A stretch of 64,000 nt of DNA from Planctomycetota bacterium (GCA_024279865.1 JAJRRC010000022.1:1-64000); one strand, 5' to 3'. Positions 1 through 8,892 are shown, counted from the first letter of the stretch. Program-made: numbers and translations. Notes: generated from the sequence alone by a model not told the origin.

Positions 1-562
1 AGCCGGGGGAAAGTTTTTTTAGACAGGATTGACAGGGTCAATCCGATGGAACAGATCACTCAATCACCTTGGACTTCGATCCCTCTTACTGACAACTGAT
101 AGCTGATCGCTGATCGCTATTCAAGAATTTGCCCGCAAATATTGTCACACCCGTAAAAACCTAGACGCTCTGAACAGCATCTAAAAATAAATCCCAGGCC
201 GAGCCAACTTCCCCTTTTTACAAGCAAGGGAAGTGTCAAATCACACCGAAAACGGAACATTGGCAATACCACAAAAAACCGTTTTCTAGTTGTCTTGACC
301 AAAACCACCTGTTTTTTTTATTGATTTTCATTCTGACAACCGTACTATATATATAGGTTGTGAAGGTTAAGCTGAATATTTTCATGAACAACTTACCCCA
401 TGCCTGCAAAGGCGACCCAGAAAAACCGGCTTTAAAGTCCAAAAACGACGCTTTTAGATAGAAGACAACTAGACTATGGTTTTTATTGTTGTTTAACTGA
501 CTGGATTTATGCTATTTTTAGTGGACAATTGACACGATAAAGCATTGTCAAAGGAGTGTGCC
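1..562. other. Non-coding leader region upstream of the secretion ATPase
   Basis: No convincing gene is seen in this stretch; the short open frames have no recognisable domain and no good ribosome site. It begins with a remnant of the G-rich repeat (CCGGGGGAAAG then a T run) and contains a heptameric CTGAYAR array at 84-120. The last 100 bases are AT-rich and presumably hold the promoter of the secretion cluster. A weak -35/-10 candidate is TTGTTT at 489-494 with TATTTT at 513-518. A short dyad TTGACA (529-534) / TGTCAA (546-551) ends at the ribosome site of the next gene. Confidence 0.5.
84..120 (+). repeat. Heptameric CTGAYAR repeat array, copy 1
   Basis: Reads TCTTACTGACAACTGATAGC and continues with GCTGATCG units. 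It is one of eight copies in the window of an array built from 7-base units CTGATAG, CTGACAA or CTGATAA. It resembles the heptanucleotide short tandem repeats known from cyanobacteria, but here lies in a planctomycete-like background. Confidence 0.7.
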
Positions 563-2527
563 GTGGCCAAAAAGTCACGAAAAGAGAAAAACGGTGACCC
601 TCAAGCAGCTCAAGCAGATGCGGCGCCCGCTGTCGATCTAGAAACAGACGACGGGGACAATCTTGAAGTGGACACCGAGGACTTGGATCTCGGCGACATC
701 GAATTGACAGGTCAAGCCACCGACGAGGATATGGACGCTGAAGAAGAAGCTGAAGACCAGGCCTCTGCTGCTCAAGGCGATTCGGACGAGCCCAAGACCA
801 TTGACATCAAGCAACTGCAAGGCCGTCGCATTGGACGCATTCTCGTCAAGCTAGGCAAAGTCACCCGTGAACAGGTCCAAGAAGGTCTCCAAACCCAAAG
901 TCAGCGACGTTTGCCCTTGGGGCAACTGCTCGTCGAATTGGGCTATATCACCGATGAAGACATCAACCAAGCACTCGCAGCCCAAGCGGGCATGGAAACG
1001 CTGGACCTTGAGCAGCGAGAGATCGACGAAGAGACCATTCGTGTTTTGCCCGCGGAAACAGCCATTGCGTATCAGGTTTTTCCCATCAATTATGTCGAGG
1101 AAACCAATACCCTCACCATTGCACTTAAGAGCGCCGACAACTTCCGGGCCATCGATGACCTTCGGATGCTCATGGGCTACACCGTCAAGCCCGTCATTGC
1201 CGATGCCGCCCAGGTCGAACGGCTCATCAATCGCCACTACGGCGAAGAAGAAGAATCGCTCAGCGATCTCATCGGCGAGTTGGCTGCCGATTCCAAACTC
1301 GAAGAGCTTGGCGATGATGATGAAAGTATTGACCTTGCAGTCCTGCTTGAAGCGGCTGAAGACAATAAAGTCAAGCGTCTTTTGAACTTGGTTCTCATGC
1401 AGGCGATTAAAGACAAAGCCTCAGACGTGCACTTTGAACCGTTTGAAACAGAATTCAAAATGCGTTATCGCATTGACGGCGTGCTCTATGAAATGGTCCC
1501 CCCGCCCAAGCATTTGGCGTTGCCCATTGTCAGTCGTATCAAAGTCATGGCAGAGCTGGACATTGCTGAACGCCGCATGCCTCAAGACGGCCGCATCGAA
1601 TTAGCCGTCAACGGCAAACCTGTCGACTTGCGTATCGCAGTCCTTCCCACCCTCTTTGGCGAATCGGTCGTGATGCGTATTCTTGACCGTTCTGCGGTGA
1701 GCCTAGACCTTGACCGCATCGGCATGAGGTCTGACGACCTAGACTCCTTCCGCCAACTCATCCACAAGCCCAACGGCGTGGTTATTGTGACAGGACCAAC
1801 CGGCTCAGGTAAAACCACCACACTCTACTCGGCACTGAACGAGTTAAATTCAATCACCGAAAAAATCTGCACCGCAGAAGACCCTGTGGAATTTGATATT
1901 GACGGCCTCATCCAAGTCGGCATCAATGCAGACGTGGGACTAACCTTTGCCGCCGCCCTGCGTAGCTTCCTGCGACAAGACCCGGATATCATTTTCGTCG
2001 GTGAAACACGTGACCTCGAAACCGCCCGGATTTCCGTGCAGGCTGCCCTCACAGGCCATCTGGTTCTCACCACCTTGCATACCAACGACGCGCCCAGTTC
2101 CGTCGCACGACTTCTGGACCTTGGGCTTGAAACCTTCCTCATTACAGCGACCTTTGAAGGCGTGATCGCCCAACGCCTCGTCCGCACCATTTGTCCGCGA
2201 TGTATCCAAGCATATGACCCTTCAGATGAAGAACTTTTTGAACTGCAACTCACTCAAGAAGACCTCCAAGGCCGAGAAATTCGCCGCGGGAAGGGCTGTG
2301 ATTATTGCAATAAAAGTGGCTACAAAGGACGAATCGGACTGTTTGAAATTATGATCCTTGATGATGAAATGCGTGAAATGATCATGCAAAACGCATCCAC
2401 ACAAATTTTAAGAAATGAATCGCGCAAACGAGGCATGCGGACGCTGCGTGAGTCAGGCATGCTCGCCATCTTTGATGGCAAAACAACCATCAGTGAAGTG
2501 GTCTCCGAGACCATTGTCGAAGAATAA
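563..2527 (+). CDS. Type II secretion / type IV pilus assembly ATPase (GspE/PilB family)
   Basis: Hexameric cytoplasmic ATPase that powers pseudopilus or pilus assembly. The start chosen is GTG at 563, because AAGGAG lies at 551-556 with 6-base spacing; an upstream TTG at 545 would add six residues. This gives 654 aa. Seen in order: an acidic low-complexity N-terminus (to about residue 75); an MshEN-like N-terminal domain containing RRIGRILVKLGKV and LGQLLVELGYI; the T2SSE core with Walker A GPTGSGKTT at 411-419 and a GETRD Walker B region; and a tetracysteine zinc motif with C544, C547, C579 and C582, typical of GspE/PilB. The gene leads a same-strand series with a GspF-like protein and pseudopilins, so it should drive that machine. 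Family assignment is firm. Whether the machine is a secretion system or a pilus cannot be decided here, because secretin and prepilin peptidase genes are absent. Confidence 0.95.
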   Translation: MAKKSRKEKNGDPQAAQADAAPAVDLETDDGDNLEVDTEDLDLGDIELTGQATDEDMDAEEEAEDQASAAQGDSDEPKTIDIKQLQGRRIGRILVKLGKVTREQVQEGLQTQSQRRLPLGQLLVELGYITDEDINQALAAQAGMETLDLEQREIDEETIRVLPAETAIAYQVFPINYVEETNTLTIALKSADNFRAIDDLRMLMGYTVKPVIADAAQVERLINRHYGEEEESLSDLIGELAADSKLEELGDDDESIDLAVLLEAAEDNKVKRLLNLVLMQAIKDKASDVHFEPFETEFKMRYRIDGVLYEMVPPPKHLALPIVSRIKVMAELDIAERRMPQDGRIELAVNGKPVDLRIAVLPTLFGESVVMRILDRSAVSLDLDRIGMRSDDLDSFRQLIHKPNGVVIVTGPTGSGKTTTLYSALNELNSITEKICTAEDPVEFDIDGLIQVGINADVGLTFAAALRSFLRQDPDIIFVGETRDLETARISVQAALTGHLVLTTLHTNDAPSSVARLLDLGLETFLITATFEGVIAQRLVRTICPRCIQAYDPSDEELFELQLTQEDLQGREIRRGKGCDYCNKSGYKGRIGLFEIMILDDEMREMIMQNASTQILRNESRKRGMRTLRESGMLAIFDGKTTISEVVSETIVEE

Positions 2528-2576
2528 CCCCCCGGAGCCGGGACCCCGGACCCGAACCGCCGCCCCCGGTGTTCGA
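2528..2576. repeat. C-rich CCCCCGGA repeat cluster
   Basis: Directly after the ATPase stop codon, several imperfect copies of CCCCCGGA or CCCCGGACC follow one another. This is one of about a dozen loci of the same repeat family in the window. A potential fold with adjacent GCCGGG/CCCCGG could act at the 3' end of the transcript, but there is no T-tract. Confidence 0.6.
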
Positions 2577-2690
2577 CCCGAAAGAAGTACCCCAGCCGCT
2601 GGCTGGACTCAGTGCCACGCTCTGAAGTCTGCCTGAAAACTGGGTTGAAAAAAAGTAAGTACGCAACAGACCCCCCAAGGGAGATATGAC

Positions 2691-3971
2691 ATGCCAACCT
2701 ATGTCTATGAAGCACTCAATGATGCTGGTACACCTGAAAAAGGAACCATCGTCGCCGCCACCAACGAAGATGCCATCGCACGCATTCGGTCCAAGGGATA
2801 CTTTCCCACCTCCGTGCGTGAGCAGAAAGTTAAAAAACGCTCGGGCGGCGGAAAATCTGGTAGCAAATCGGGCGAAAAAAAGAAAATAAGCGAAATCACC
2901 ATCACCATTGGTGGTGTCTCCCAAAAGCATCTAACTGCTTTCACCCGACAACTCTCGACGCTTCAGGATGCAGGCTTGCCTATTTTGCGGTCGTTGCAGA
3001 TTCTTGAACAACAGCAAAAACCAGGCCTCCTCAAAAGCTCGCTCAAAGGAGTCTATGACGATGTATCAGGTGGTGCGACATTATCCGATGCCATGGCTCG
3101 ATACCCCAAAGCGTTTGACACGCTCTACACCAAAATGATCGCAGCCGGCGAAGTCGGCGGTGTGTTGGACTTGATCCTCCAACGACTTGCCGAGTTTATG
3201 GAAAAAGCAGCCAAGCTGAAAAAGAAAATCATCGGTGCGATGATTTACCCAGCCGTCGTCGTCGGCGTCGCGGGACTGATCGTGACTGGTATTATGGTTT
3301 TTATTGTTCCGAAATTTGAAAAGATTTTTGAAGATTTTGATACCGACCTCCCTGCCGTCACCACCATGCTCATGAATACCAGTCGTTGGATGGGCGGTTC
3401 ATTACCCGGCCAAATGATACCTGGCCTGATTTGGATTCTCTTTGGGCCTCCCTTGGTAGTCATTACGATTAAATTTTTACGCAAAACAAAAACGGGAAAA
3501 GTGGCCGTCGACAGAGTTGCCTTGCTTCTGCCCGTGGCAGGCAAGCTTATTTCAAAAAGCTCCATCGCCCGATTCACCCGAACCCTTGGCACCCTCATCA
3601 ATGCAGGTGTTCCCATTCTCGATGCCATCACCATTACCAGTGAAACCTCCGCAAACCAAATTTACCGAAATGCGCTCAATAGCGTCTATGAATCGGTTCG
3701 ACAAGGTGATAGCTTTGCTGAACCCCTGCGTAAAAGTCGCGTCTGCGATGGCATCGTCGTCAACATGATCGACGTCGGCGAAGAAACCGGTGACCTTGAC
3801 AAAATGCTCCTCAAAATCGCAGATAACTATGACGAAGAAGTCGACGTGATGGTGGAGAGCCTCGTCTCCTTGATCGAACCGATCATGGTGGTTGCCCTCG
3901 GCGGCATCGTCGGCTTCATCGTCATCGCGCTGTTCCTCCCGTTGGTCAAACTCATTACCACGCTCACCTAA
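2691..3971 (+). CDS. Type II secretion / type IV pilus inner-membrane platform protein (GspF/PilC family)
   Basis: Polytopic inner-membrane protein that couples the assembly ATPase to pseudopilin polymerisation. It has 426 aa, close to the family norm of about 400. The N-terminal 20 residues (PTYVYEALNDAGTPEKG) are the usual GspF/PilC beta-strand start. Two T2SSF domains follow: one at about 85-205, with FTRQLSTLQDAGLPILRSL and the TM segment IIGAMIYPAVVVGVAGLIV near 180; and one at about 290-415, with FTRTLGTLINAGVPILDAI, GEETGDLDKML and a final TM helix after IEPIMVV. Residues 45-75 are a lysine/glycine-rich insert. AAGGGAG at 2678-2684 supports the ATG. It follows the ATPase after 163 bases of C-rich repeat and spacer. 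Confidence 0.95.
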   Translation: MPTYVYEALNDAGTPEKGTIVAATNEDAIARIRSKGYFPTSVREQKVKKRSGGGKSGSKSGEKKKISEITITIGGVSQKHLTAFTRQLSTLQDAGLPILRSLQILEQQQKPGLLKSSLKGVYDDVSGGATLSDAMARYPKAFDTLYTKMIAAGEVGGVLDLILQRLAEFMEKAAKLKKKIIGAMIYPAVVVGVAGLIVTGIMVFIVPKFEKIFEDFDTDLPAVTTMLMNTSRWMGGSLPGQMIPGLIWILFGPPLVVITIKFLRKTKTGKVAVDRVALLLPVAGKLISKSSIARFTRTLGTLINAGVPILDAITITSETSANQIYRNALNSVYESVRQGDSFAEPLRKSRVCDGIVVNMIDVGEETGDLDKMLLKIADNYDEEVDVMVESLVSLIEPIMVVALGGIVGFIVIALFLPLVKLITTLT

Positions 3972-4062
3972 CCCCCCCGGAATCCCCCCTGAATCCCCCC
4001 GGAAGTTCCGGGGGGATTCAGGGGGGATTCCCAGAAACGTTCGCTTGGGAATAGCCCAAGTG
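3971..4062. repeat. Perfect 53-bp palindrome of the C/G-rich repeat plus a CTTGGGAATA palindrome
   Basis: Positions 3979-4004 and 4006-4031 are perfect 26-base inverted arms around a single G at 4005. The arms consist of GGAATCCCCCC and TGAATCCCCCCGGAA. Downstream, 4044-4060 is a second palindrome, CTTGGGAATAGCCCAAG. It sits between the GspF-like gene and the first pseudopilin gene and would form an extremely stable hairpin in mRNA. There is no T-tract, so it is not a canonical intrinsic terminator. Confidence 0.85.
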
Positions 4063-4139
4063 TTGAAAATGTTGGCCTTGAAAACATTGGCAAAACCATG
4101 ACAACCACAAAGTCACATCGAGACAAAAAGGAGACGCCA

Positions 4140-4667
4140 TTGAACATCACCGGATCAATTCAATCTGCGCTCTTGCGGTCTGGATCGAGACCACAAGTTG
4201 GCATGGGACTCATTGAAATGCTGTTCAGCATGGTGGCGATCATGGTGGTGCTAGGCATCATTGTCTTGGTGAGTAACACGCTTCGCGCTCAGACGGCCGA
4301 CGCGGACACCCGCCAAACGTTGCGTTTGCTGCGAGCCTCTTTACTGCAATACCACGAAACGCACAACACATGGCCCTCGGGGCCGACCTCTAACGCTTTA
4401 CTTGTGTTGTTATGTGACACGGCCGCCAAGTGTGCTGTTCAGAGTGTCCCGATCATCATGGCCCAACCGCGTGTACCTATAGTTTATGATGGTTTTGGTC
4501 ATGCGGTGGTTTACTTGCCTTCGCGTCGGGACTCGCCTCATCCGCCGGACTTTGCATCTGCAGGTCCAGATGGATACATGGGTGACTCGGCATCCCAGAA
4601 CGACAATCAACGCCTCGCTGCCACGGACAACATCTACGGCATCGATACGGAGGAACACCTGCAATGA
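4140..4667 (+). CDS. Pseudopilin with type IV prepilin signal
   Basis: Small membrane-anchored pseudopilin expected to enter the pseudopilus. The TTG at 4140 is preferred because AAGGAG lies 6 bases upstream (4128-4133); an in-frame ATG at 4098 has no comparable site and would add 14 residues. The 175-aa product has a 21-residue leader ending in G, cleavage G|MGLIEML, Glu at mature position 5, and a hydrophobic helix rich in M/V/I. The soluble part is about 130 residues, with four cysteines not in an obvious motif. The end overlaps the next pseudopilin start (ATGA), indicating translational coupling. The exact pseudopilin subtype is not assignable by eye. Confidence 0.85.
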   Translation: MNITGSIQSALLRSGSRPQVGMGLIEMLFSMVAIMVVLGIIVLVSNTLRAQTADADTRQTLRLLRASLLQYHETHNTWPSGPTSNALLVLLCDTAAKCAVQSVPIIMAQPRVPIVYDGFGHAVVYLPSRRDSPHPPDFASAGPDGYMGDSASQNDNQRLAATDNIYGIDTEEHLQ

Positions 4668-5377
4668 CCCCCCCCCCGGAAACCAAATTCTCGAAAGTAC
4701 AGATCAAAAGTTCGACCTCCAGAGCCTATACGCTCATTGAGATTCTGATGGTCATCGCACTCATCAGCCTTTTAGCGGGCTTGGTGATTGGCGCAGCCCG
4801 AAGCATGAAACGCAGCGCTCGCACCAGCGAAACCAAGATGATCCTAAGCATCTGTAAAAGCGTGGCCACTGAATATGAAACCTCCTTCAAAGGTCTCAAA
4901 ATCCCCCACTACGGACAAGGACAACTTTACGTCGAAGTCAATGTCGATTGGTCAACCGCCAAGACCAAAAACGCCCCCGGTGCCACCGGCACTGCGGTGA
5001 TTGACGATCCCATTGAACGATTTGTATGGCTTGTCCGACAGCATCCCACCGCAGCGAAGATGCTCAGAGTTCTCAGTAAAAACAGCTATCTTGATGCCGA
5101 TGGGAATGGGTTTCTGGAGATCAGGGATAGCTTTGATCAAAAAATCTCCTATGCCGTTTCGGTGGTCCATGACGATGATGGCGATGGCAACAAGTTGGAC
5201 GCTGAAGGTGCTGGTGATGACGACGATTTTCTGCCTGAATACCCACGCCCATTTTTTGCATCGAGGGGCGAGGATGAACTATGGGGCAACGCAAAAATTT
5301 TACCCACTGTGACCGATGCCAATAGCGATGGCGACGACGATGGCGATGACAACCTCTACTCCTATGAGACGGACTGA
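4664..5377 (+). CDS. Pseudopilin (GspG-like) with N-terminal methylation motif
   Basis: Type II secretion-like pseudopilin of 237 aa. The prepilin motif is A21|YTLIEILMVIALISLLAG with Glu at mature position 5. The -1 residue is Ala instead of the usual Gly. After the helix comes RTSETKMILSICKSVATEYE, the kind of region seen in GspG-like major pseudopilins. The C-terminal half is rich in D/G (DADGNG, DDDGDGNK, DANSDGDDDGDDN) and could bind calcium, as the C-terminal loop of GspG does; this is inference. Codons 2-5 (TPPP) are encoded by the C-run of the CCCCCGGAA repeat at 4668-4682. The start overlaps the previous stop, and the next gene begins three bases downstream. Confidence 0.88.
   Translation: MTPPPETKFSKVQIKSSTSRAYTLIEILMVIALISLLAGLVIGAARSMKRSARTSETKMILSICKSVATEYETSFKGLKIPHYGQGQLYVEVNVDWSTAKTKNAPGATGTAVIDDPIERFVWLVRQHPTAAKMLRVLSKNSYLDADGNGFLEIRDSFDQKISYAVSVVHDDDGDGNKLDAEGAGDDDDFLPEYPRPFFASRGEDELWGNAKILPTVTDANSDGDDDGDDNLYSYETD
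4668..4682 (+). repeat. C-rich repeat inside the start of a pseudopilin gene
   Basis: Ten C bases followed by GGAAA make up codons 2-6 of the pseudopilin at 4664. This matches the core of the CCCCCGGAA family. It lies in the part of the leader that is removed by the prepilin peptidase. Confidence 0.5.
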
Positions 5378-5380
5378 TCG

Positions 5381-6406
5381 ATGAACACTCCCAACAGAAC
5401 AATTTCATCGCGGATATTTCAAAGCAGTTGTCGCAAAGGGCATGCGTTCACACTCATCGAGCTATTGGTCGTGATTGCGATCATGGTCGCAGGCATGGCA
5501 CTGATCACCCCTTCGATTAACAAGTTCATCGAGCTGACCACCAGTGGGACCTCCAAAAACAGTATCAACGTCGCTATCTCCGCAGCAAGGTCCTATGCGG
5601 GAAGAAATAAATCACCTCTTATTGTTGACGGGACCACTGTTCCCTACGCCGGGTCAGCAATCATTTTTACGCCGTCGGGGAAACTACGTCTGGTGGAACA
5701 CAATCAGGCTGCCACATCTGATACTTCTCCTGTTAAGGTACTGAGTCACCCTACCACTGACCTTACCGGTTACAGGAACATTTCTGATCGTGATGATATT
5801 GTGCTTCCCAAAGATACCGCCATCTTTGGCATTGCGCGTAATGGTAGCGGCCTGCTTCTGCTCACACCACCCTTTGCCATTCGTTTCAATGAAGACGGGC
5901 AGTTGATTGCGGTAATCAGTCCCACTTCTGATAACTTTGTCTATTACGATGCCAACTATGATGGCCAATACAACATTACTGCTTCCACCGGCTCTTTTTC
6001 TGATGGTTCTGATCGCCAAAATCCCTATGGGCCCCAAGCCTACAACGACACCAGTTCAACTGGCGGGCCCTACAATCCCAACAAATGGGACTTTCGGCGG
6101 GAAGAACAGGCCAGTGTATCAGACTCTGAAGGCTATGACCCTGCTTATTTCAATGAAACCGAGCAACGCGTTGAGCTTCCTTTCGAAGGCATGGAAACGG
6201 TCATCGGCATTATCGTCGCATCACGGAAAGACATGAATGAAGCGAATCTGAATCTGATCGCCAAACTAAATGAAACCAGCGGCGACTTGAATACCGCTGC
6301 CAAAGACTGGCTGTTGGCAGACAGTGACAGCGACGGCGAACCGGACCATGCCACTGTCATGTTTTTCAGCCGCTACAGCGGAACTTTTTTGAACCATAAT
6401 CGTTAA
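5381..6406 (+). CDS. Pseudopilin (GspH-like) with prepilin motif
   Basis: Pseudopilin of 341 aa. The leader ends at A22 and the mature N-terminus is FTLIELLVVIAIMVAGMALI with Glu at position 5. As in the preceding gene, Ala replaces the usual Gly at -1. The region after the helix (INKFIELTTSGTSKNSINVAISAARSYAGRN) resembles GspH/FimT-type minor pseudopilins, and the soluble domain is unusually long. Acidic stretches such as DSDSDGEPDH occur near the C-terminus. The gene lies three bases after the upstream pseudopilin and three bases before the next, so the five pseudopilin genes are tightly packed and probably co-transcribed. Confidence 0.87.
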   Translation: MNTPNRTISSRIFQSSCRKGHAFTLIELLVVIAIMVAGMALITPSINKFIELTTSGTSKNSINVAISAARSYAGRNKSPLIVDGTTVPYAGSAIIFTPSGKLRLVEHNQAATSDTSPVKVLSHPTTDLTGYRNISDRDDIVLPKDTAIFGIARNGSGLLLLTPPFAIRFNEDGQLIAVISPTSDNFVYYDANYDGQYNITASTGSFSDGSDRQNPYGPQAYNDTSSTGGPYNPNKWDFRREEQASVSDSEGYDPAYFNETEQRVELPFEGMETVIGIIVASRKDMNEANLNLIAKLNETSGDLNTAAKDWLLADSDSDGEPDHATVMFFSRYSGTFLNHNR

Positions 6407-6409
6407 AAC

Positions 6410-7438
6410 ATGAAAAACTTCACCCACATCATTTGCGTTTCACACAAGCCCTGCCAACGAAGCTTCCGGGGGCGGGGGCGGGGGTTTACGTTGTTGGAAG
6501 TCCTACTGGCGTTGGGCATCTTCGCGATTGGTTTTTCCTTTATTGCAGCTATTTTCCCGGTCGCAGCATTGTTACAAAAACGAGCGTTTGACGATGTAAA
6601 GGCTCAACAAGTCACCCGCAATACCGAAGCGTTGTTGCGTGGCCGAGGAATCAATGAAACAGATTTAGAAAATACAGGCTATGGCTTACCACGAACTGGC
6701 ACGCATTCTTTCGATTACGACACAGATCAAAAAGTCCATCCTATGCCACGTCGAATGCTTTCCGCCATTGCACCATTATCTCCGACAATCTGGACGCTCA
6801 GCGACCGCAGTTCCCCTTCGCTCATCAGCGACCCAACCGCTCGCAAGTTCTACTGGGTTCCACTTGTGGTGGATACCGATCCGGGTTTTCCCTCCGTCTA
6901 CAAATGGCGAATCTATGTTTTTGTTTTGCAAAAACGAAACAATGCCTCGTACGACCTTATCCCTTCGTACGCACCTTTCACAGGCACTGGCGTTAACGCT
7001 GATGTCTGGGCCAATCCTGATGACGACTCGGCCGATGGTAATAGCACTACGATTGATGGCCTTGTGCCTCGTGTCCGCAGCGTCAAGGTTTCCAAAGACA
7101 ATTCCTTCGCTAATCAGTTGAATTTCAACACCACAGACTTTAACAGAGACAATGACGGCAATGGTTTGCCGGACCAGATTGCTGTCGGCGATGAAATTCT
7201 GGATAACAACGGCACAATTTATACCGTTTTTGAAACGGGCGCAGACTACATCCGCGTCGATGGTAGATATGGCATGATCAATCCAATTCCCAACCCGGTT
7301 ACGGAAATCTGGTACGCCCCGCCGGGACATCAGCCTTCTGCCGCCACACCCAATGCTGATATACCTTCTGGCAAACCCAGTCCGACCGTACGCATCTTGA
7401 TCCTTCCGAACGGAACTGACAACCCCATTATCAAATAA
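6410..7438 (+). CDS. Pseudopilin (GspI/PulI-like) with prepilin motif
   Basis: Pseudopilin of 342 aa. The mature start is G25|FTLLEVLLALGIFAIGFS with Glu at position 5, as in GspI/GspV-type minor pseudopilins. The leader just before the cleavage site reads FRGRGRG and is encoded by a G-rich repeat (6464-6487). The downstream domain is long and has no recognised catalytic motif; it is rich in N/D/G/P and looks like an extracytoplasmic beta-rich domain. It is tightly linked to its neighbours (three-base gaps). Family is clear from the N-terminus; the subtype is an inference from order and the LLEVLLAL signature. Confidence 0.86.
   Translation: MKNFTHIICVSHKPCQRSFRGRGRGFTLLEVLLALGIFAIGFSFIAAIFPVAALLQKRAFDDVKAQQVTRNTEALLRGRGINETDLENTGYGLPRTGTHSFDYDTDQKVHPMPRRMLSAIAPLSPTIWTLSDRSSPSLISDPTARKFYWVPLVVDTDPGFPSVYKWRIYVFVLQKRNNASYDLIPSYAPFTGTGVNADVWANPDDDSADGNSTTIDGLVPRVRSVKVSKDNSFANQLNFNTTDFNRDNDGNGLPDQIAVGDEILDNNGTIYTVFETGADYIRVDGRYGMINPIPNPVTEIWYAPPGHQPSAATPNADIPSGKPSPTVRILILPNGTDNPIIK
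6464..6487 (+). repeat. G-rich repeat inside a pseudopilin leader
   Basis: TTCCGGGGGCGGGGGCGGGG encodes FRGRGRG, ending exactly at the prepilin peptidase cleavage site of the 6410 gene. It shares the TTCCGGGGG core with the family that elsewhere lies between genes or in C-terminal tails. Confidence 0.6.
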
Positions 7439-7440
7439 TC

Positions 7441-8892
7441 ATGAAACAGACGACCAAACAATTTGCGGGCTTCACTTTGATTGAACTAATCGTTTCAATC
7501 ACCATCGTGAGTATGATGCTGTTTCTAATCAACCGTATCTTTTTTGATACGACCAAAGCGGTCAGTCGAGGTATCGCCACCAGTAAGATCATTGCCAACG
7601 CCAGAGCCATCGGCGATCAATTCCAACGTGATTTTGTGGATAGTGATTCCGCCAAGTACCATCAGGTTGGCCCCACAGATGATGGCATCCTTGTTATTCT
7701 CAATAAAAGTTTTTCTGGCATAACCTTCCATGACCCTCGGGCAAATGGTGGCCTCGTGACACGATCCGTTCGAAGCGACCAGTTGATGTTTATCTATAAC
7801 AATGGTACCGCAAGTGAACCGCTTGAACCCTTGGCTCCAGGAAGCACAGGATCATTTTCCAATTCCACCGATGCGCCCTATGCACGCATCTGGTATGGCC
7901 ACGTGCTTTATACCGAGCCAGATGGTACTGACCCAACCAATACAAGCTTGGGAAATATGAACAGCCTAAACCCATTTGGCCAACGATGGGCCTTGGGGCG
8001 ACAGGCACTCTTCCTTCATGAAACACTAACAGGAGTAGGCCTTTCAACCGTCCATGCCAACGGCATGGTTTATTACTCCCCCGTTGTCGGGTACACCTCC
8101 GGCACTACACTCAATGCAGGTGTTGTAGATCAACTCTATTCAGGCTTAACAGATATCGCCTATTTCAGTTTCAATGATGGTTCAAGTGCAGGAGGTGTTG
8201 CAAACGGATTTCTTGTCGGTAACGCGTTAAGTACCGCACTTCTGAAAGCAGGTTCTGGCATGACCGCAGCAGCATACAAAACTCAATGCTACGACTTGAC
8301 CTACGGAATAACACGCTTGCGAGTGAATCCGCGACCCGGCGGGACGACATTTATGAGTTCTGAAATTGCACAAATGCACTCACTGTTCATGACCGAAGTC
8401 AGCGACTTTATCGTAGAGTTTGCTGGGGATTACATAGACAATACAACCGGGGCGACCGGGGCGGACTCTCAAATAGACGTGGACCGTTCCAATCCCTCGT
8501 TTCCAGCTATCGACAATGATATGAATGGTGTTCCCTACACCTATTCGGGAGGCAATATTATCTGGTATAGCCATTGGGTAAATAACCCACGCACTCCGGC
8601 CAGTTACGACTCAACACTGCCCGCCCTCCATCAGGTTCCAACGGGTGTTGGAGGCTTTAATGATGCAACACCAGGCCCTTCCTATGACACCACTAGCAAC
8701 CCCGCATTGTCTGATGCGGCCTTTGTCTTTCGCCATGACGATGATGGGGCCGGTACCCGTTGGCCTTATCTACTCCGCATCCGTTATCGCTTGCATGACC
8801 CCAAGGGTGAATTGCTCGGCTACAGCGATGCCAGCGGGCAAGCTGAACCGGGCAAGTGGTTTGAAATTATTATTAATGTTAATCGGGATTAA
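7441..8892 (+). CDS. Pseudopilin (GspJ-like) with prepilin motif
   Basis: Pseudopilin of 483 aa, much longer than classical GspJ (about 200 aa). It has a short 10-residue leader ending in G, then FTLIELIVSITIVSMMLFLI with Glu at mature position 5. Immediately after the helix are RIFFDTTKAVSRGIATSKII and ANARAIGDQFQRDF, which match the coiled alpha region of GspJ. The remaining 400 residues are a long extracytoplasmic domain rich in G/S/N/Y, with no recognised enzyme motif. It ends before a 113-base gap with a heptameric repeat, then the first giant GspK-like gene. GspI, GspJ and GspK form the tip complex in characterised systems, which fits the gene order here. Confidence 0.87.
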   Translation: MKQTTKQFAGFTLIELIVSITIVSMMLFLINRIFFDTTKAVSRGIATSKIIANARAIGDQFQRDFVDSDSAKYHQVGPTDDGILVILNKSFSGITFHDPRANGGLVTRSVRSDQLMFIYNNGTASEPLEPLAPGSTGSFSNSTDAPYARIWYGHVLYTEPDGTDPTNTSLGNMNSLNPFGQRWALGRQALFLHETLTGVGLSTVHANGMVYYSPVVGYTSGTTLNAGVVDQLYSGLTDIAYFSFNDGSSAGGVANGFLVGNALSTALLKAGSGMTAAAYKTQCYDLTYGITRLRVNPRPGGTTFMSSEIAQMHSLFMTEVSDFIVEFAGDYIDNTTGATGADSQIDVDRSNPSFPAIDNDMNGVPYTYSGGNIIWYSHWVNNPRTPASYDSTLPALHQVPTGVGGFNDATPGPSYDTTSNPALSDAAFVFRHDDDGAGTRWPYLLRIRYRLHDPKGELLGYSDASGQAEPGKWFEIIINVNRD

